Assembly (NCBI GenBank): GCA_038025085.1
Contig: CM076139.1
Coordinates: forward strand, 24,629,807 to 24,693,806
Source of the DNA: Tetragonia tetragonoides
Taxonomy: Eukaryota > Streptophyta > Magnoliopsida > Caryophyllales > Aizoaceae
Length of the DNA: 64,000 nucleotides
Direction of reading: 5' to 3'
Part shown: piece after piece, positions 43,566-57,309 of the stretch
How positions within the stretch are numbered: position 1 is the first letter of the stretch
How the letters are laid out: each line of letters opens with the position of its first letter
The notes under the pieces: generated by a model
The model's database searches: none
What the model saw: only the letters and a program-made list of their open reading frames with translations
What the model was told of the DNA's origin: nothing
Position numbers and translations under genes: made by a program

Positions 43566-43689
43566 TTCATATTACTTCTAATTTTTTGTTTATTGAAAAT
43601 GACTAAATCACTTTATGTTATGCGTAATTTTTAAAGAATACGGGGGGGCACTTTTACATTATCAGTGAGCCCACCACTAATGTTAAGCT

Positions 43690-43719
43690 GATATTGATAT
43701 TGATATTGATATTGATATT
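43690..43719. repeat. (GATATT)5 microsatellite
   Basis: Five exact GATATT units, with a shorter copy (about 2.5 units) at 43766-43784. Both lie just upstream of the first tRNA-like module. Confidence 0.9.
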
Positions 43720-43789
43720 CATATGCAAGTTGTCAAGTGTCAATTAGGATGGGGTTAATCTCTAATATCGATATTGATATTGATATGCT

Positions 43790-43859
43790 AGCCTATTAGC
43801 TTAATTGGTAGAGCAATGTGCTTTGCACAATGAATATAGGTTTGAATCCTACATAGGTT
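43790..43859 (+). other. tRNA-like module 1
   Basis: A 70-nt block folds partly as a cloverleaf. AGCCTAT pairs with ATAGGTT (seven pairs, one wobble), followed by TA, a D arm in TAGCTTAATTGGTAGAGC (A-box-like), and a T arm around GGTTTGAATCC (B-box-like). The anticodon arm does not fold normally; instead TGTGC-TTT-GCACA forms a hairpin. It is therefore a tRNA-derived sequence or pseudogene. Two related copies lie at 44319-44388 and 46902-46972. Confidence 0.5.
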
Positions 43860-43945
43860 ACTCCTTAACCATTTGGGTCACTTTTAGATTAAACAAGGAT
43901 CACTTTAAAAAGAAAGGCGGATCACTTCTAAGACAATGCAAGGTA

Positions 43946-44221
43946 CTCCCTCCGTTTCATAATATAAGTCATTTTTTGACTTTGCACACAAATTAAGAAA
44001 TTGTGAATTCAAGAAAAAAAGATGGTAAAAAGACTAAACTATCCTTAAACATAAAATGCAACATTGGTGAGAGAAAAGAAGTAAATGACAAGAAAAAATA
44101 AGGGTAAAGTTGGAAAACTAGCAATAAATACTCATTGGGAAGTGTTGAAAGTCAAAATATGCCTTATATTGTGAAACAAAAATAAAGTCAAAAAATGCCT
44201 TATATTGTGAAACGGAGGGAG
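43946..44221 (+). mobile_element. Stowaway-type MITE 1, 276 bp
   Basis: Inverted termini CTCCCTCCGTTTCA and TGAAACGGAGGGAG are flanked by a TA duplication (43944-43945 and 44222-44223). Length, termini and TA target are those of Stowaway (Tc1/mariner) MITEs. It is inserted in GGGTCACTT-zone sequence. A related copy lies reversed at 60358-60631. Confidence 0.95.
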
Positions 44222-44318
44222 TAACTTTTAAGACACTGCAAGAACAATATCATTGAGCATTAAAAGGGAGAGGAGAGGGGTAACTTCTTTCTAACTATAA
44301 TAATCCAAGATAACAAGA

Positions 44319-44388
44319 ATTCTATATGGGATTTGAACCCACATCTTTTATGCACTGCACAAATGCTCTACCATTGAGCTAATACACT
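44319..44388 (-). other. tRNA-like module 2
   Basis: The minus strand shows A-box-like TTAGCTCAATGGTAGAGC and B-box-like GGTTCAAATCC. Five of seven acceptor positions pair, and TTTGT/ATAAA can form the anticodon stem, but the loop lacks the universal T33. A tRNA-derived relic is the best reading. Confidence 0.5.
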
Positions 44389-44762
44389 AAAATAAACCAA
44401 AAATAAGACATCTGAAACTACCTCCAAAAGGCAATAGTCATTGGAATAAATGCATTACTAAAGATGGATCAAATGCTATAACTTCTCAAATCATATTGGT
44501 TGGTAAGCAGACTACTAGGACATGTTGACAATTAAGGGAAAATGTCCATGATTTAATCACATGAATACAGACATCAAATCTGAAATACGAGTAAAAATCC
44601 CCCATCCCTGTCTATAGGCAAAAATGTCCATGAATTAATCACATGAATACAGACAAGAGTCACTTTATAGTTTACATGGGTCACTTTATAGTTTACAAGG
44701 GTCACTTTATAGTGAAACATGGGTCACTTTATAGTTAAACAGGGGTCACTTTATAGTGAAAC

Positions 44763-45470
44763 AGAATGATAGATACATGACAGAACTAAAGAGCAAACAA
44801 AACAGAAACAGGAACGTAATAGCAGCAGATTGTCTAGCTTACACAAAACACGATCAGCAGCAAACTGTTTATTCAACCATGTAAAATAATAATGGTCAGT
44901 AGCAGGGACGTCCATCAAGGGGGACTCATCAACACAACCTTTAAAGTCACTGATATCTTGAAAAGACCAAGTCAACAAACCTAATTCTTTCTTCAGTTGA
45001 CAAGAAGACATTAAAGTCGCCCGTGATTAACCAAGGAGATGAAATGAAAGCATCCTCATTCACCAAAATAGCCTTCTTTCAGCCCCAACATTACTAGCAA
45101 ATATCATGCTCAAGTATATTAACAGTGCCATAGCATCAGGGTATAGAAGCTACTTTAGCTTACTCAGTTTAGAAGTTACTTCACAATGAAACAATTGTTC
45201 ATCAACAGGGTCATTTTCTTTATTTAAACATGTGTCACTATAAACCGGAAATAGACAAAAATTAAACAAGAAATCGAAGAAAGTAGAAAATTCGATCAAA
45301 ACAAGGGTCTAATTTTAGCTAAACAGGGTCAGTTTTTAGTTTAACAAGCAGACTTGTTTAAAGTTCCCTTATACACAAGTCCAACTTTGAGAGTACAATT
45401 TTTCACTAGATCAAACACAAAAGTAACGACGACTATAATGAAACATCAAGAAGATTATTTTTAGATTAAT
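44763..45470. other. Non-coding stretch
   Basis: AT-rich sequence with one 86-codon minus-strand frame (45011-44751) that has no recognisable domain; I do not call it a gene. Two weak GGGTCA-like echoes are present (near 45208 and 45325). Confidence 0.5.
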
Positions 45471-45999
45471 AGGTCACCTTTTAGTTGAACAAAGGTCACT
45501 TTTTAGCTTAACATAGGTCACTTATAAATACTTATTAGCTAAACAAGGATCCCTTTATACTTTAATATGCAGATTTGTTTTTACAAAACCTTATAAAGCC
45601 TATGTCTGCAAATATGCATTGAGCAAATGCAGAATAGATTTACAAAACGAACAATGTAAATATGAACAAATTAAACACTAAAATTGGACTCAAATAAGTG
45701 TGAGGGGTCACTATAAAAGAGACAGGGGTCACTTATACTGACCCCCGGAAAAGTACCAAAATGCATACAGTACATACTACATACCACACACATGCACAAA
45801 GAAAATGCAAACGATTAATCAGTCACTTTAAAAAGGGTAAGGGGTCACTTTTTCAACTATGTTGGGTCACTTATAGAATGCTAATTGCTGAATGTAGATT
45901 GTCATTGTAAGTGGTGAAAGGGAAAGAGAGTTAAGAGAGTCGGCTGCACTTCCAACCAAGCAAGTGCTGAGAAAACAAGTAAACCGAAGTTGGTTAATG

Positions 46000-46770
46000 T
46001 TAAGTTTTTCAGCTGTCATCCCCAAACCCTAAGCACTCTTTGCACCGCCCCTAAAAGGGCATGTCGTACAAACCTGGCAACCGTTTTACGACGACTTAGG
46101 GTTTGGGGACGGTGTCCCCAAACTCTAAGCACTCTACACACACCCCGCAAGAAAAGATACCCTAAACCCTATTGGGGGTCAGTGTAAACTTTACACTTAA
46201 TTAACTCTAAAACTTGATTCAACCTAAACCGAGAGGCAAATGGACATAAAAGTTCGGATGAACTTAAAAGGGCGTGCCGTATAAACCTGGCAACCGTTTT
46301 AAGACGGCTTAGGGTTTGGGGACTACCGTCCCCAAACCCTAAGCACTCTTCTCACCCACCCGCAAGAAAAGATACCCTAAACCCCATTGGGGATCGGTGT
46401 AATCTGTACACTTAATGAACCCTAAAACTTGATTCAACCTAAACTGAGGGGCAAATGCACATAAAAGTCTGGATGAACTTAAAAGCGCATGTCGTATAAA
46501 CCTGGCAACCGTTTTAAGACGGCTTAGGGTTTGGCAACTACCGTCCCCAAACCCTAAGCACTCTTCTCATCCCCCCGCAAGGAAAGATTCCCTAAACCCC
46601 ATTGGGGGTCGGTGTAATCTCTACACTTAATGAACCCTAAAACTTGATGATTCAACCTAAACCGAGGGACAAATGCACAGAAAAGTCTAGATGAACTTAA
46701 AAGTGCATGTCGTATAAACCTGGCAACCGTTTAAGACGACTTAGTCCCCAAACCCTAAGCAACCTTTGCA
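46000..46770. repeat. About 215-bp tandem repeat with TTTAGGG-type hairpins, 3.5 units
   Basis: The landmark AACCTGGCAACCGTTTTA starts at 46071, 46284, 46499 and 46717 (spacings 213, 215, 218). Each unit holds a hairpin; in unit 2, GCTTAGGGTTTGGGGAC (46307-46323) and its exact complement (46328-46344) flank a TACC loop. Unit 1 has the same hairpin with one mismatch or two, unit 3 has a damaged left arm. Units also contain CCCTAAACCC. No coding content. Confidence 0.92.
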
Positions 46771-46901
46771 CACTGGGGTCACTTTTTTGGTTAAGTAAGG
46801 GTAACTTTTTAGTTAAGTAGGGGTCACTTTTTAGTTAAGTAGGGGTCACTTTTTCGCTAAACAGGGGTCACTTTTATGTTCAACATATAGTTTACCTTAA
46901 C

Positions 46902-46972
46902 AAGTTATGTAGGATTTGAACCTAATCTTTTGTGCAATCGCACAAAGGCTCTACAAATTGAGCTAACAGACT
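46902..46972 (-). other. tRNA-like module 3
   Basis: The minus strand shows TTAGCTCAATTTGTAGAGC, a long hairpin TTTGTGC-GATT-GCACAAA in the anticodon position and GGTTCAAATCC with CCTAC in the T arm. The acceptor stem is mostly lost. Like module 1 it is preceded by TATGCTAG, so the modules belong to one family longer than the tRNA part. Confidence 0.5.
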
Positions 46973-47780
46973 AGCATACGAAATTTTCAAAACCAACAAT
47001 TAGCTTAATATCACTTAAAAATATAGTTACAAAATAAAGAACCTTAGTTTAACTTGTTGTGGGAAAACTATGGGGGACCTTATTCCAGTGCCAAGTTTTC
47101 TAAACTGGTGGGGGTATGGATCCACTGAGTCCTACAAAGATATTAACACCAAATTTCTAGTGCGACCCCACGACCCTTCCATATATCATATATCTTTCAC
47201 ATGTGATTCAACTCACAGATGATCTAGCACAAAGCTTACATGACTACAATATTTGTAGCACAAATCCAAAGTCTGCTTGGATCGATAGGCAAACCTAAAT
47301 CAAAATGCACCAGGGGGAACTCTAGTAGTTCACTAGTAATTAGATTCATATATAGTAGCACAAAGAACTACATTATTTGCATAAAAAAAAGAAAGACTCA
47401 ATTCTCGCTTATACTACTTACATAACACATACCACCAGAAACTAACCATCATAGTTTGAAAACCCAGCATACCAGCAAGCATGATAAGTGAATATATAAA
47501 TTCAAAAGGCAAAGAGACGAGGCACCAACCAGGAGAAAGAGATTTCTTCCACTTGTCAGCCTTCACGGAGTCAGCGATACACAGTGTGTACGGAGAAAGA
47601 TATTTTGGACAATAAACCTCGAACTTGATGAAATTCTTGCTTGTCTTGATCTCACAAAACACGCATCTTTTCTTCTGGCAGTCACAAGTAAATTATAGAT
47701 TTCATGTATCTACTTCAACAGTCATTTCAGCAAAATCATTTCAGTCAACAAAAAATAGCTTCCCCAATATGAAATGTAAG
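46973..47780. other. Non-coding stretch
   Basis: No domain-bearing frame is visible. Short frames at 47240-47425 and 47414-47662 have no recognisable features. AT-rich with scattered direct repeats. Confidence 0.5.
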
Positions 47781-48249
47781 GAAAACATAGGGGTCACTTA
47801 TACTGAACATAGGGGTCACTTATACTGAACCCAGGGGTCACTTATACTGAACCCAAGGGTCATTCGATCTTGTATGAACTAAGAAATGACTTTAAACAAA
47901 CATAAATGACAACTTCAATAAATTACATAAATAGCACAATGAGCTCTCATTCCTGAAGCTGCAAGATAATACAAGTCCATTATTTATTAACAATATCACG
48001 AGTATGAAATCGCACATCAAATAAATGAAGAAAACAATCGCAAAGGGTCACTTTTCGATGTATAAAGGCTCATTGTTCTTTGTATAAGGGGGTCACTTCA
48101 AGTAGCTAACCTAATTTTTACATTTAAACGTATTAGCAGTTGGAAATTCAGGTTGTGGACTTGGTTTTGCCACAAAAGGGGTTACTCCTAGACATGTTTA
48201 AGTGTTAAAATAGAGAGAGAGAGAGAGAGGTCATGTCTAACTCTAAGCA

Positions 48250-49070
48250 AGGTCACTCATAGACCACATTAGCAACAAAATTAATATCAACAAATTAAAA
48301 GTCAATGAGATGAACAACCAAATTTATTACCAAAATCAAACAGAAAAAGGAATGAATACTAATGTACCAAGTAGAGTTCATAGCACTCATAGCACTGCAG
48401 GAGTTAATTTAGCTCAAAATTAAATATAAACAAAAGGCTAAAATCGAAAAAAACAATAGCTCCAAATTTCAATCCCAAAAACAAGAGCAGATATCAATTA
48501 ATACAACAAAAACATGAACTAGCTCAGTAGAAAAAGGAAGAAAACCTGGAAATCGAACATAACAACCCAAAACCCTAAAAAGAAATTGTCACACAGTTTG
48601 ATAAATTAATTCTACCTTAAGATAGGTAATTTTACCTAATTTCATAAGAGCTAGATTAAATAGCTGCAAAAATCGCGAGTAGATCGAGCGTTATGTGCTG
48701 AAATAGGTTTCCACGTACTTCGAAATTCGAATAACACCGGCGACGATCAAACAAGCTTCACCTGCGCTGCCATGAGCTGCTCGTCATAACTTCTTTATGG
48801 TTATCAATGGCGCTGTCAAGTGAAAGGGGAAGGAGAAAGATTAGGGGAAAGAAACGAGATTTGGTAAAGAAGGGGAGAGGAGAGAGAAACCGAGAAGCGT
48901 GAGGAACCCAGCAGTGAAAAAAAAAGAAAGTTACGAGTTATTACCAAAATGTCATTAATGACACATGTAATCTGAACCCTTAGATCTGCGTGATTGAACA
49001 GTGGTGATCACTTCTCACCATCTCACTGTAGGACGCCATCTCATATGAATTCTATTATATATATATATAA
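48250..49070. other. Non-coding right end of the motif zone
   Basis: The plus strand is purine-rich at 48820-48940 (minus strand: CTCTCTCCTCTCCCC, like a 5' UTR). It is followed by a conserved-looking tail ending in ATATGAATTCTATTATATATA at 49045-49068. On the minus strand this tail would begin an element with an AT-rich end. I cannot assign a family. Confidence 0.35.
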
Positions 49071-49079
49071 AGAAAGCAA

Positions 49080-50260
49080 ATCAAGGCTAAAAGGACGCAC
49101 AAAAAAAAATAAAAAATTTGTCGAAGACTTTACCTTGTTTTGGGACATGACGAAAAAAACTTCCAAATAAAAAAAGAGTCAAAGACAAGCAAAGAAGAGG
49201 ACCCTTAAATTTCCTTTCAACACTGCTCAAGTCTTCAATCCCCAAAAAAGGTGTGCTTGATGCTGACTTTGTGTTCATATAAAGAAAATATGTACAAAGT
49301 CAAAACTCCGCTGATGATATCCAACAAAAGCCACTACAGGGACTATATATATCGAAGCAAATTAAATTAAAAAAAAAGTAAAAAATGTGGATTGTCACGT
49401 GATAGTGCCAGGAGATTTTTTACATAATCAAAGTTCTTTGGTTACTTTATCATCTTATTTGTTAACTAGTTACATTCTCGTGCGATGCACAGTTTGTGTG
49501 TTAATATTAAATAAAATATTTTTAAATGCATATTTCAATATATCATTCGCATATGTCATATCCGTACCATAAATATCCATTTGTCACATCCCCTTAATAT
49601 GCTACGTACAAACCCACAATATTGCATCAATGGTAAGACAGTACAAAAAATACTACGTATACAATATCTCATTTATCGTTAATCATGATATAAATCTGTT
49701 GGTTTGTATAGCAAACTTGTTTATTATTTTTATTGCAATTTACTCCATATAGTATCCAATATTCAGTCCAAAAGATCACCACTACCACTACTGCAATCAT
49801 ACTACTATTATTATTTTACTGCAATTTACTCTGGTATCCAGTCCAATAAAAAAAAATATGATAAGTATCAAATGGATGCATTGAAATTAAGTTGAAACTG
49901 TTGGAATTGGAACTCCAAATAGATAAGTCCAAGTCAAAACCAAAATTACAATTTGAATGCTGATCTAAATGTTTATTCCAAATCAAATAGTTTGATTTGG
50001 CTCGGTATAGATTTTATTTGATCCAAATAAATTTCAACAATTACAATACATTAATTTTTCAAAGTATATTAATTAACCACTTAATAGTCAAACTAATTAA
50101 ATTAACCACATACATTGAATCATGAGTTATTAAGTGTGAATCATATTCAAAGTATGAATGTAAAGCATTAATTGTTAGGATAACATGGATTACACATGTC
50201 AAATAATGATAATAGAAAGTGTCTACGTGGATGCCTACGTGTCCACCTAGCAACGTACAA
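49080..50260. other. AT-rich stretch with a degenerate Helitron-like 3' end at 49466-49492
   Basis: On the minus strand, a weak hairpin (GTGC-ATC-GCAC core) lies 7-10 bases before CTAG followed by TT, as in plant Helitron 3' ends. The stem is short and has flanking mismatches, so the call is weak. No coding frame is supported in the rest. Confidence 0.35.
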
Positions 50261-50264
50261 CATC

Positions 50265-50270
<6 letters not shown>

Positions 50271-50336
<66 letters not shown>
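50271..50336. repeat. (TA)n tract 1
   Basis: An uninterrupted TA run of about 65 bp directly abuts the Helitron-like 3' end CTAG at 50339-50342. Confidence 0.95.
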
Positions 50337-50339
<3 letters not shown>

Positions 50340-51048
50340 TAGTTTTATGTCCGTGCTTCGCACGGACTCGTAAATAATTTCAATGAGATTGACCAATTAT
50401 GTAAGAATTATAACTTTTTTTGCGTTAAAAAAGTTATTTTAGATTATAATTTAAAAAATATGTTAGTGAGTATATTATGTGATATTAATTAAATCAAGTA
50501 ATGATGGATGCATTAATGTGTGTGACACTTGGATGATTTTGCTTGCGTGACGGCTTATGTGTCAACCCAACATGAACATCACTCTTCTACGTAGTCGTAG
50601 CAGTTTACATGTCAACCCCACACGATGTGGTTCGCAAAGGCGGCGTCCCTGTGTCATCACCGCACAAATAATGGCCCAATTATATATGTGGCGACTTAGG
50701 TGTCAGCTCCACACGAATATGACCTCTTACGTGGTGTCTATGTGTCATCTCTACACCAACATGATGCTCTTATTTGGCATCCTACTTGTCATAGAAAAGA
50801 CCTAACTTTATAATAGAGTCAAATATAAGACATATATATCTCGTTTTGAATAATACGTTATTAAAAATCAAATGTGGTATTTCACTATTATAACTCAGGT
50901 AATTGATGAGGATGCATTATTGGATGAGGCATGCATGTCTCTTAGTCGGCAATCATATGTATATCAACTCCATGCGAATATGGATCACTTAATTGACGTC
51001 ATCTCTTTCCTCTACACACAAAACGGATCAAACTTTAAATGTGTAGGT

Positions 51049-51155
<107 letters not shown>

Positions 51156-53488
51156 TTTTAGAAGTATTTTTTAACTCTGATCTAATTAAGTAAGACATAT
51201 ATTTTTTAAATTGCGTAACAAAAGTTACATTAGATTATATTTTAAATAATATGCTAATAAGTAGAATATGTGATCTTAACTAAGTCATGTAATTAATGAG
51301 GATACATTAATGCGTGTGACACTTGGATGATTCGTTTGCTTGGCGGCTTATGGGTCAATCTCACACGAACATTACTCTCTTATGTGGCAGTTTATGTGTC
51401 AACCCCACACGATGTGGCTCGCAAGGGTATGCGTACCCGTGTCGTCACCACACGAATAATGACCAAGTTATGTGGCTACATACTTACGTGTCAGCTACAC
51501 ACGAATATGATCTCTTATGTGGCGCCTATGTGTCATCTCTACACCAGCATAACGCTCTTATGTGGCGTCTTACGTGTTGTAGAAAAAGACCTAACTTTAT
51601 ATTAGAATCAAATATATGACATATGTATCTCGTTTGGAACTATTTTTTGATTCAGATCCAATGAAGAAAAAATTATAAATGTTCAAGTTGTCGTAACAAA
51701 AGTTATTTTATTATATAACTTGAACAAATATGCTTTGAATTATATTATGCTGTATTAATGGAGGCAATGATGATGATGAATAAATGCATGACACATATGT
51801 ATGAGTTGCTTAGGTGGTGACTTATGTGTCAGCTCCACATGAACTACATCTTTTACGTGGCGCCTATATGTCATGACAATACCAACTTGACCCGCCTAGT
51901 TAGCGTCCCACGTGTGTGTGTATATATATGATGTGGCACCTATGTGTTATCTTCACACGAACATATCCCTCCCACCCACATCATATCATCCCCACACAAA
52001 AAGAACCCAACTTTGTAGGACATAGTACACATTTATCTCATTCTGAAATATTTTCTGAACCTGATCCAGTGGAGTAAAAATTATAATTTTTAAAATTGCG
52101 TAACAAAAGTTATTTTATTTTATAATTTGAATAATGTTATAATAATTATATCATGGTGTATTTATGAAGTCAAATAATGATCATGCATTAATAATGACCC
52201 ACTTGGATGGGTGGCTTAGGTGGTGACATACATGTTATCACCACACGAATTTGGCGCTTGCGTGGCATCCCATGTGTCGTCCTCACACCAATATATACAC
52301 TTGCGTGGCGTCCCACGTGGCGTGCACACACGTAATTGACTCAATGGATTGGATTTAAAAAAAGCTTTTATAAGACATATAAATCTCATTTTGAAGCTTT
52401 TTTTAAATCCAATCCATTGAAGTAGGATTTATAATTTTTTGACTTACGTAACTAAAGTTTTTTTTTTTATTTTGTAATATAAAAAATGCTACTCCTAATA
52501 AATATGTAATAAAGCCAACTAATGATGAGGCATTAATGAGTGACACTTGGATGGTGAGTTGTTAGGCTATGTATCAAGTTTTGCTTACGTGGCGCTTAGG
52601 TGTTATCGTCACACGAATTTACACCTCCTACGTGGCATCCCACCTATCGTGCCCACACGAATTGGACTCACTTTTATACGTATGCCGATGTGGCGCCTAT
52701 GTATCATCTTCACACGAACATATTCCTCCCATACATGTGGCGTCTCACATGTCATACTCGGATGAAAAGAACCCAACTTTATAGGACATAGTACAAATGT
52801 ATCTCATTTTGAAGTATTTTCCGAACCTGATTCAATAGAGTAAGAATTATAATTTTTAAAGTGCATAACAAAATTTATTTTATTTTATAATCTGAACAAT
52901 ATGATGATAATATAATAGGTTGTATTTATGAATTCAAATAATGATTATTAATTAATGCTTTACACACTTGGATGGTGGCTTACGTGATGACATAAGTATC
53001 ATCACCACACGAACTTGGAGCTTACGTGGCATCTTAGGTGTCATGCCCACATGATTTATGGGGCTTACATGCCATCCCACGTGTCGTGGCCACACGAAAT
53101 GGACTCCCTTTTATATATTCTCACATGATGTCATCCTACAACGAAAAGAACCCAACTTTAAAGGACATAATACATATGTATCTCATTTTGAAGTATTTTT
53201 CGAACCTGATCCAATGGAGTAAGAATTATAATTTTTAAAGTTGCATAACAAAAGTTATATTATTTTACAATCTGAACAATATGATAATAAATATAATAGG
53301 TTGTATTTATGAAGTCAAATAATGATTAATAATTAATGTTTGACACACTTGGATGGTGGCTTAGGTGGCGGCATACGTGTCATCACCACACGAACTTGGC
53401 ACTTACGTGGCATCTTAGGTGTCAAGCCCACATGATTTTCGGCGCTTACATGGCATCCCACATGTCGTGGCCACACGAAATGGACTCA

Positions 53489-53492
<4 letters not shown>

Positions 53493-53572
<80 letters not shown>
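53493..53572. repeat. (TA)n tract 3
   Basis: A TA run of about 80 bp begins after TGGACTCACTTT and ends at the mutated Helitron-like hairpin. Confidence 0.95.
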
Positions 53573-53573
<1 letters not shown>

Positions 53574-54629
53574 TCCGTGCTCCGCATGGACTCGTGAATA
53601 TCTCTCGAAAATGAAGATAACTTCCTAGATGATACCTCATGCCTGTTTTATACCGCACGATATGAAATGTTCCTTTAAATCGATCTACATCAAAATTAGA
53701 ATGAATGTAAAAAAGATTGATTTATAAACATAGATCATGTAGGAACGTACCACTTAAATAAATTTTATTTATGTTTATAAAAGATTAAAGATCAAGTTAA
53801 ATACATATAACATCAAATAGTTAAGGTATTGTTAGAAGTATCGTTTATTGTTATTTAACCAAGTTGTGCACATGTGTCATCTATGTCTTATCCTCACACG
53901 AACATTTTCTCTTATGTGGAATCCTACATGTCATCACTGCACGAAAATGACCCAACTTTTATAAGACATATATATCTCATTTTGAAACTTTTGTTTTCAA
54001 ATCCAATCCATTGAAGTAGGATTTATAATTTTCTGACTTAAACTAAAGTTATTTTATTTTATTTTGTAATATAAAAAAATGCTATTAAATATGTAATAAA
54101 GTCAACTAATGATGAGGCATTAATGAGTGACACTTGGATGGTGAGTTGTTAGGCTATGTAGAGAGTTTTGCTTACGTGCACTTAGGTGTGAAATGTGTGA
54201 TCATCGTCACACGAATTTACACCTTCTACGTGGCGTCCTACTTATCGTGCCCATACGAATTGGACTCACATTTATACGTACAACGATGTGGCGCCTATAC
54301 GATAGGATATAGTACATATGTATCTCATTTTGAAGTATTTTCTGAACCTGATCCAATGAAGGAAGAATTATAATCTTTAAAGTTGCGTAACAAAAGTTAT
54401 TTTATTTTATAATCTGAACAATATGATAATAAATATAATAGGTAGTATTTATGAAGTCAAAAATGATTATTAATTAATGCTTGACACACTTGGAAGGTGG
54501 CTTAGGTGGCGGAATACGTGTCATCACCACACGAACTTGGCGCTTACGTGGCATCTTAGGTGTCATGCCCACATGATTTTTGGCGCTTACAAGGCATCCC
54601 ATGTGTCGTGGCCACACGAAATGGACTCA

Positions 54630-56230
<1,601 letters not shown>

Positions 56231-57300
56231 CTGTATGTCACATAAGCAATTTTATATTCACATAGCACAACTTTGGTTTTATACGGATAACTTCATATTA
56301 GTTATTATAAACGGTATTGATAAATCATTAATCTATTTTCTTGATAGCATTCAAAATATATTTTCTAATAATAAACTACAAGCCTGTGACATAAAGACAA
56401 GGAAACCAAAGTCAGAGACCAACAATCAACAGTAGTAAATTAGCAACTAGCTAGCTATCCATGCTAATTTGATACTTGGCAGAAGAACTTTACAACAGAC
56501 CTCCCTCCCAAAAACCACATAGTTTAACTCAAATAGTTCAAGTTAAATGTTTTCCAAAGTATAACTTACTCTTTTTTCTTTTTTCTTTTTTTTTTTATAT
56601 CCGTATTTGTTACTTTTACAACTCAATAACATGGAAATTGAGAGTTAAAGGCCTAACCAAGAAAGAAATGTTTTTTATTCTTTTCGCTCATTTGGGAATC
56701 TACTAATATAATTTAACAATATCTCTATTTTCACTTCTATCTTCTCAATTTCATATCCATCTCATTTTCATCCAAACCCAAATCCCATCTCAGAACCTAA
56801 AAAAAGAATAAAAAGAAGCATAACTTGGAAAATTAAATCCCACAAAACAAAACTACATATACACTACACTGAAAATATAGAACAATACAAAATTTATTTA
56901 AAAAAAAAGGAGTACAGAGAGAAACGTGGAGGGATAAAAAGCGAAAAAAGGATTATGAAGGTTCCAACAACCCATAAAAAGGGATTAGAGTAGAGGTTTT
57001 CGCCTTTCACTTGCATGTCGTTTAGCTCTCACTTAACTCCCTAAGCTAAGGCGAATAACTAGTTGAGAGGACAACCGAATGGCAATAGAAAGAATAAGAG
57101 GAAGACTTCTTTTTTCTTTTCTTTTATGGGTCATTTGGTGCCGTGAGACGAGGTAGAATAAGAGGAGATAGATTTTCTAACCCAACAATTATGTGGGTCT
57201 TCTATCACATTTTTGTTTTTTCTACTTTTCACATATTCCCATCGTATCCTATACTTTATTAGATGTCTGATGCATTTGATTGCGTGCTATGGGAAATTAG
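56231..57300. other. AT-rich stretch, nothing recognised
   Basis: Short frames (for example 56476-56706) are not supported by any domain and have homopolymer-rich composition. No repeat end or gene signal is convincing. Confidence 0.5.
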
Positions 57301-57309
57301 TCAAACAAT

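Larger units (their letters stand above)
38077..43650 (+). mobile_element. Tat-C right part: end of pol, antisense PMD gene, 3' untranslated region
   Basis: After the second TTAAC copy (38072-38076) the second RNase H resumes and is followed by integrase, a small repeat region, an opposite-strand PMD gene and a tandem array. A run AAAGAATACGGGGGGG at 43633-43648 is a candidate polypurine tract, after which the 3' LTR would begin, but no partner LTR is in the window to prove this. Confidence 0.8.
43860..48250. repeat. Zone of interspersed GGGTCACTTT motifs
   Basis: The motif GGGTCACTTTWTAG and close variants occurs well over 20 times. Dense clusters are at 44650-44762 (five copies, about 22-26 bp apart), 45470-45560, 45700-45740, 45820-45880, 46778-46890 (five copies), 47785-47870 (four copies) and 48044-48100. 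Most copies read in the same direction and are often followed by AGTTAAACA or ATACTGAAC. No coding frame is associated. Between clusters I see no gene. Confidence 0.75.

Noticed and set aside
43790..43859. Functional tRNA gene
   Set aside because: The anticodon arm does not fold with a standard 7-nt loop and related copies show the same non-canonical hairpin.
43805..43996. 63-codon plus-strand frame across tRNA-like module 1
   Set aside because: It runs through the tRNA-like block and into the Stowaway terminus, so it is not a gene.
46000..46770. Interstitial telomere array
   Set aside because: TTTAGGG-like motifs are single and part of hairpins in a 215-bp unit, not a head-to-tail heptamer array.
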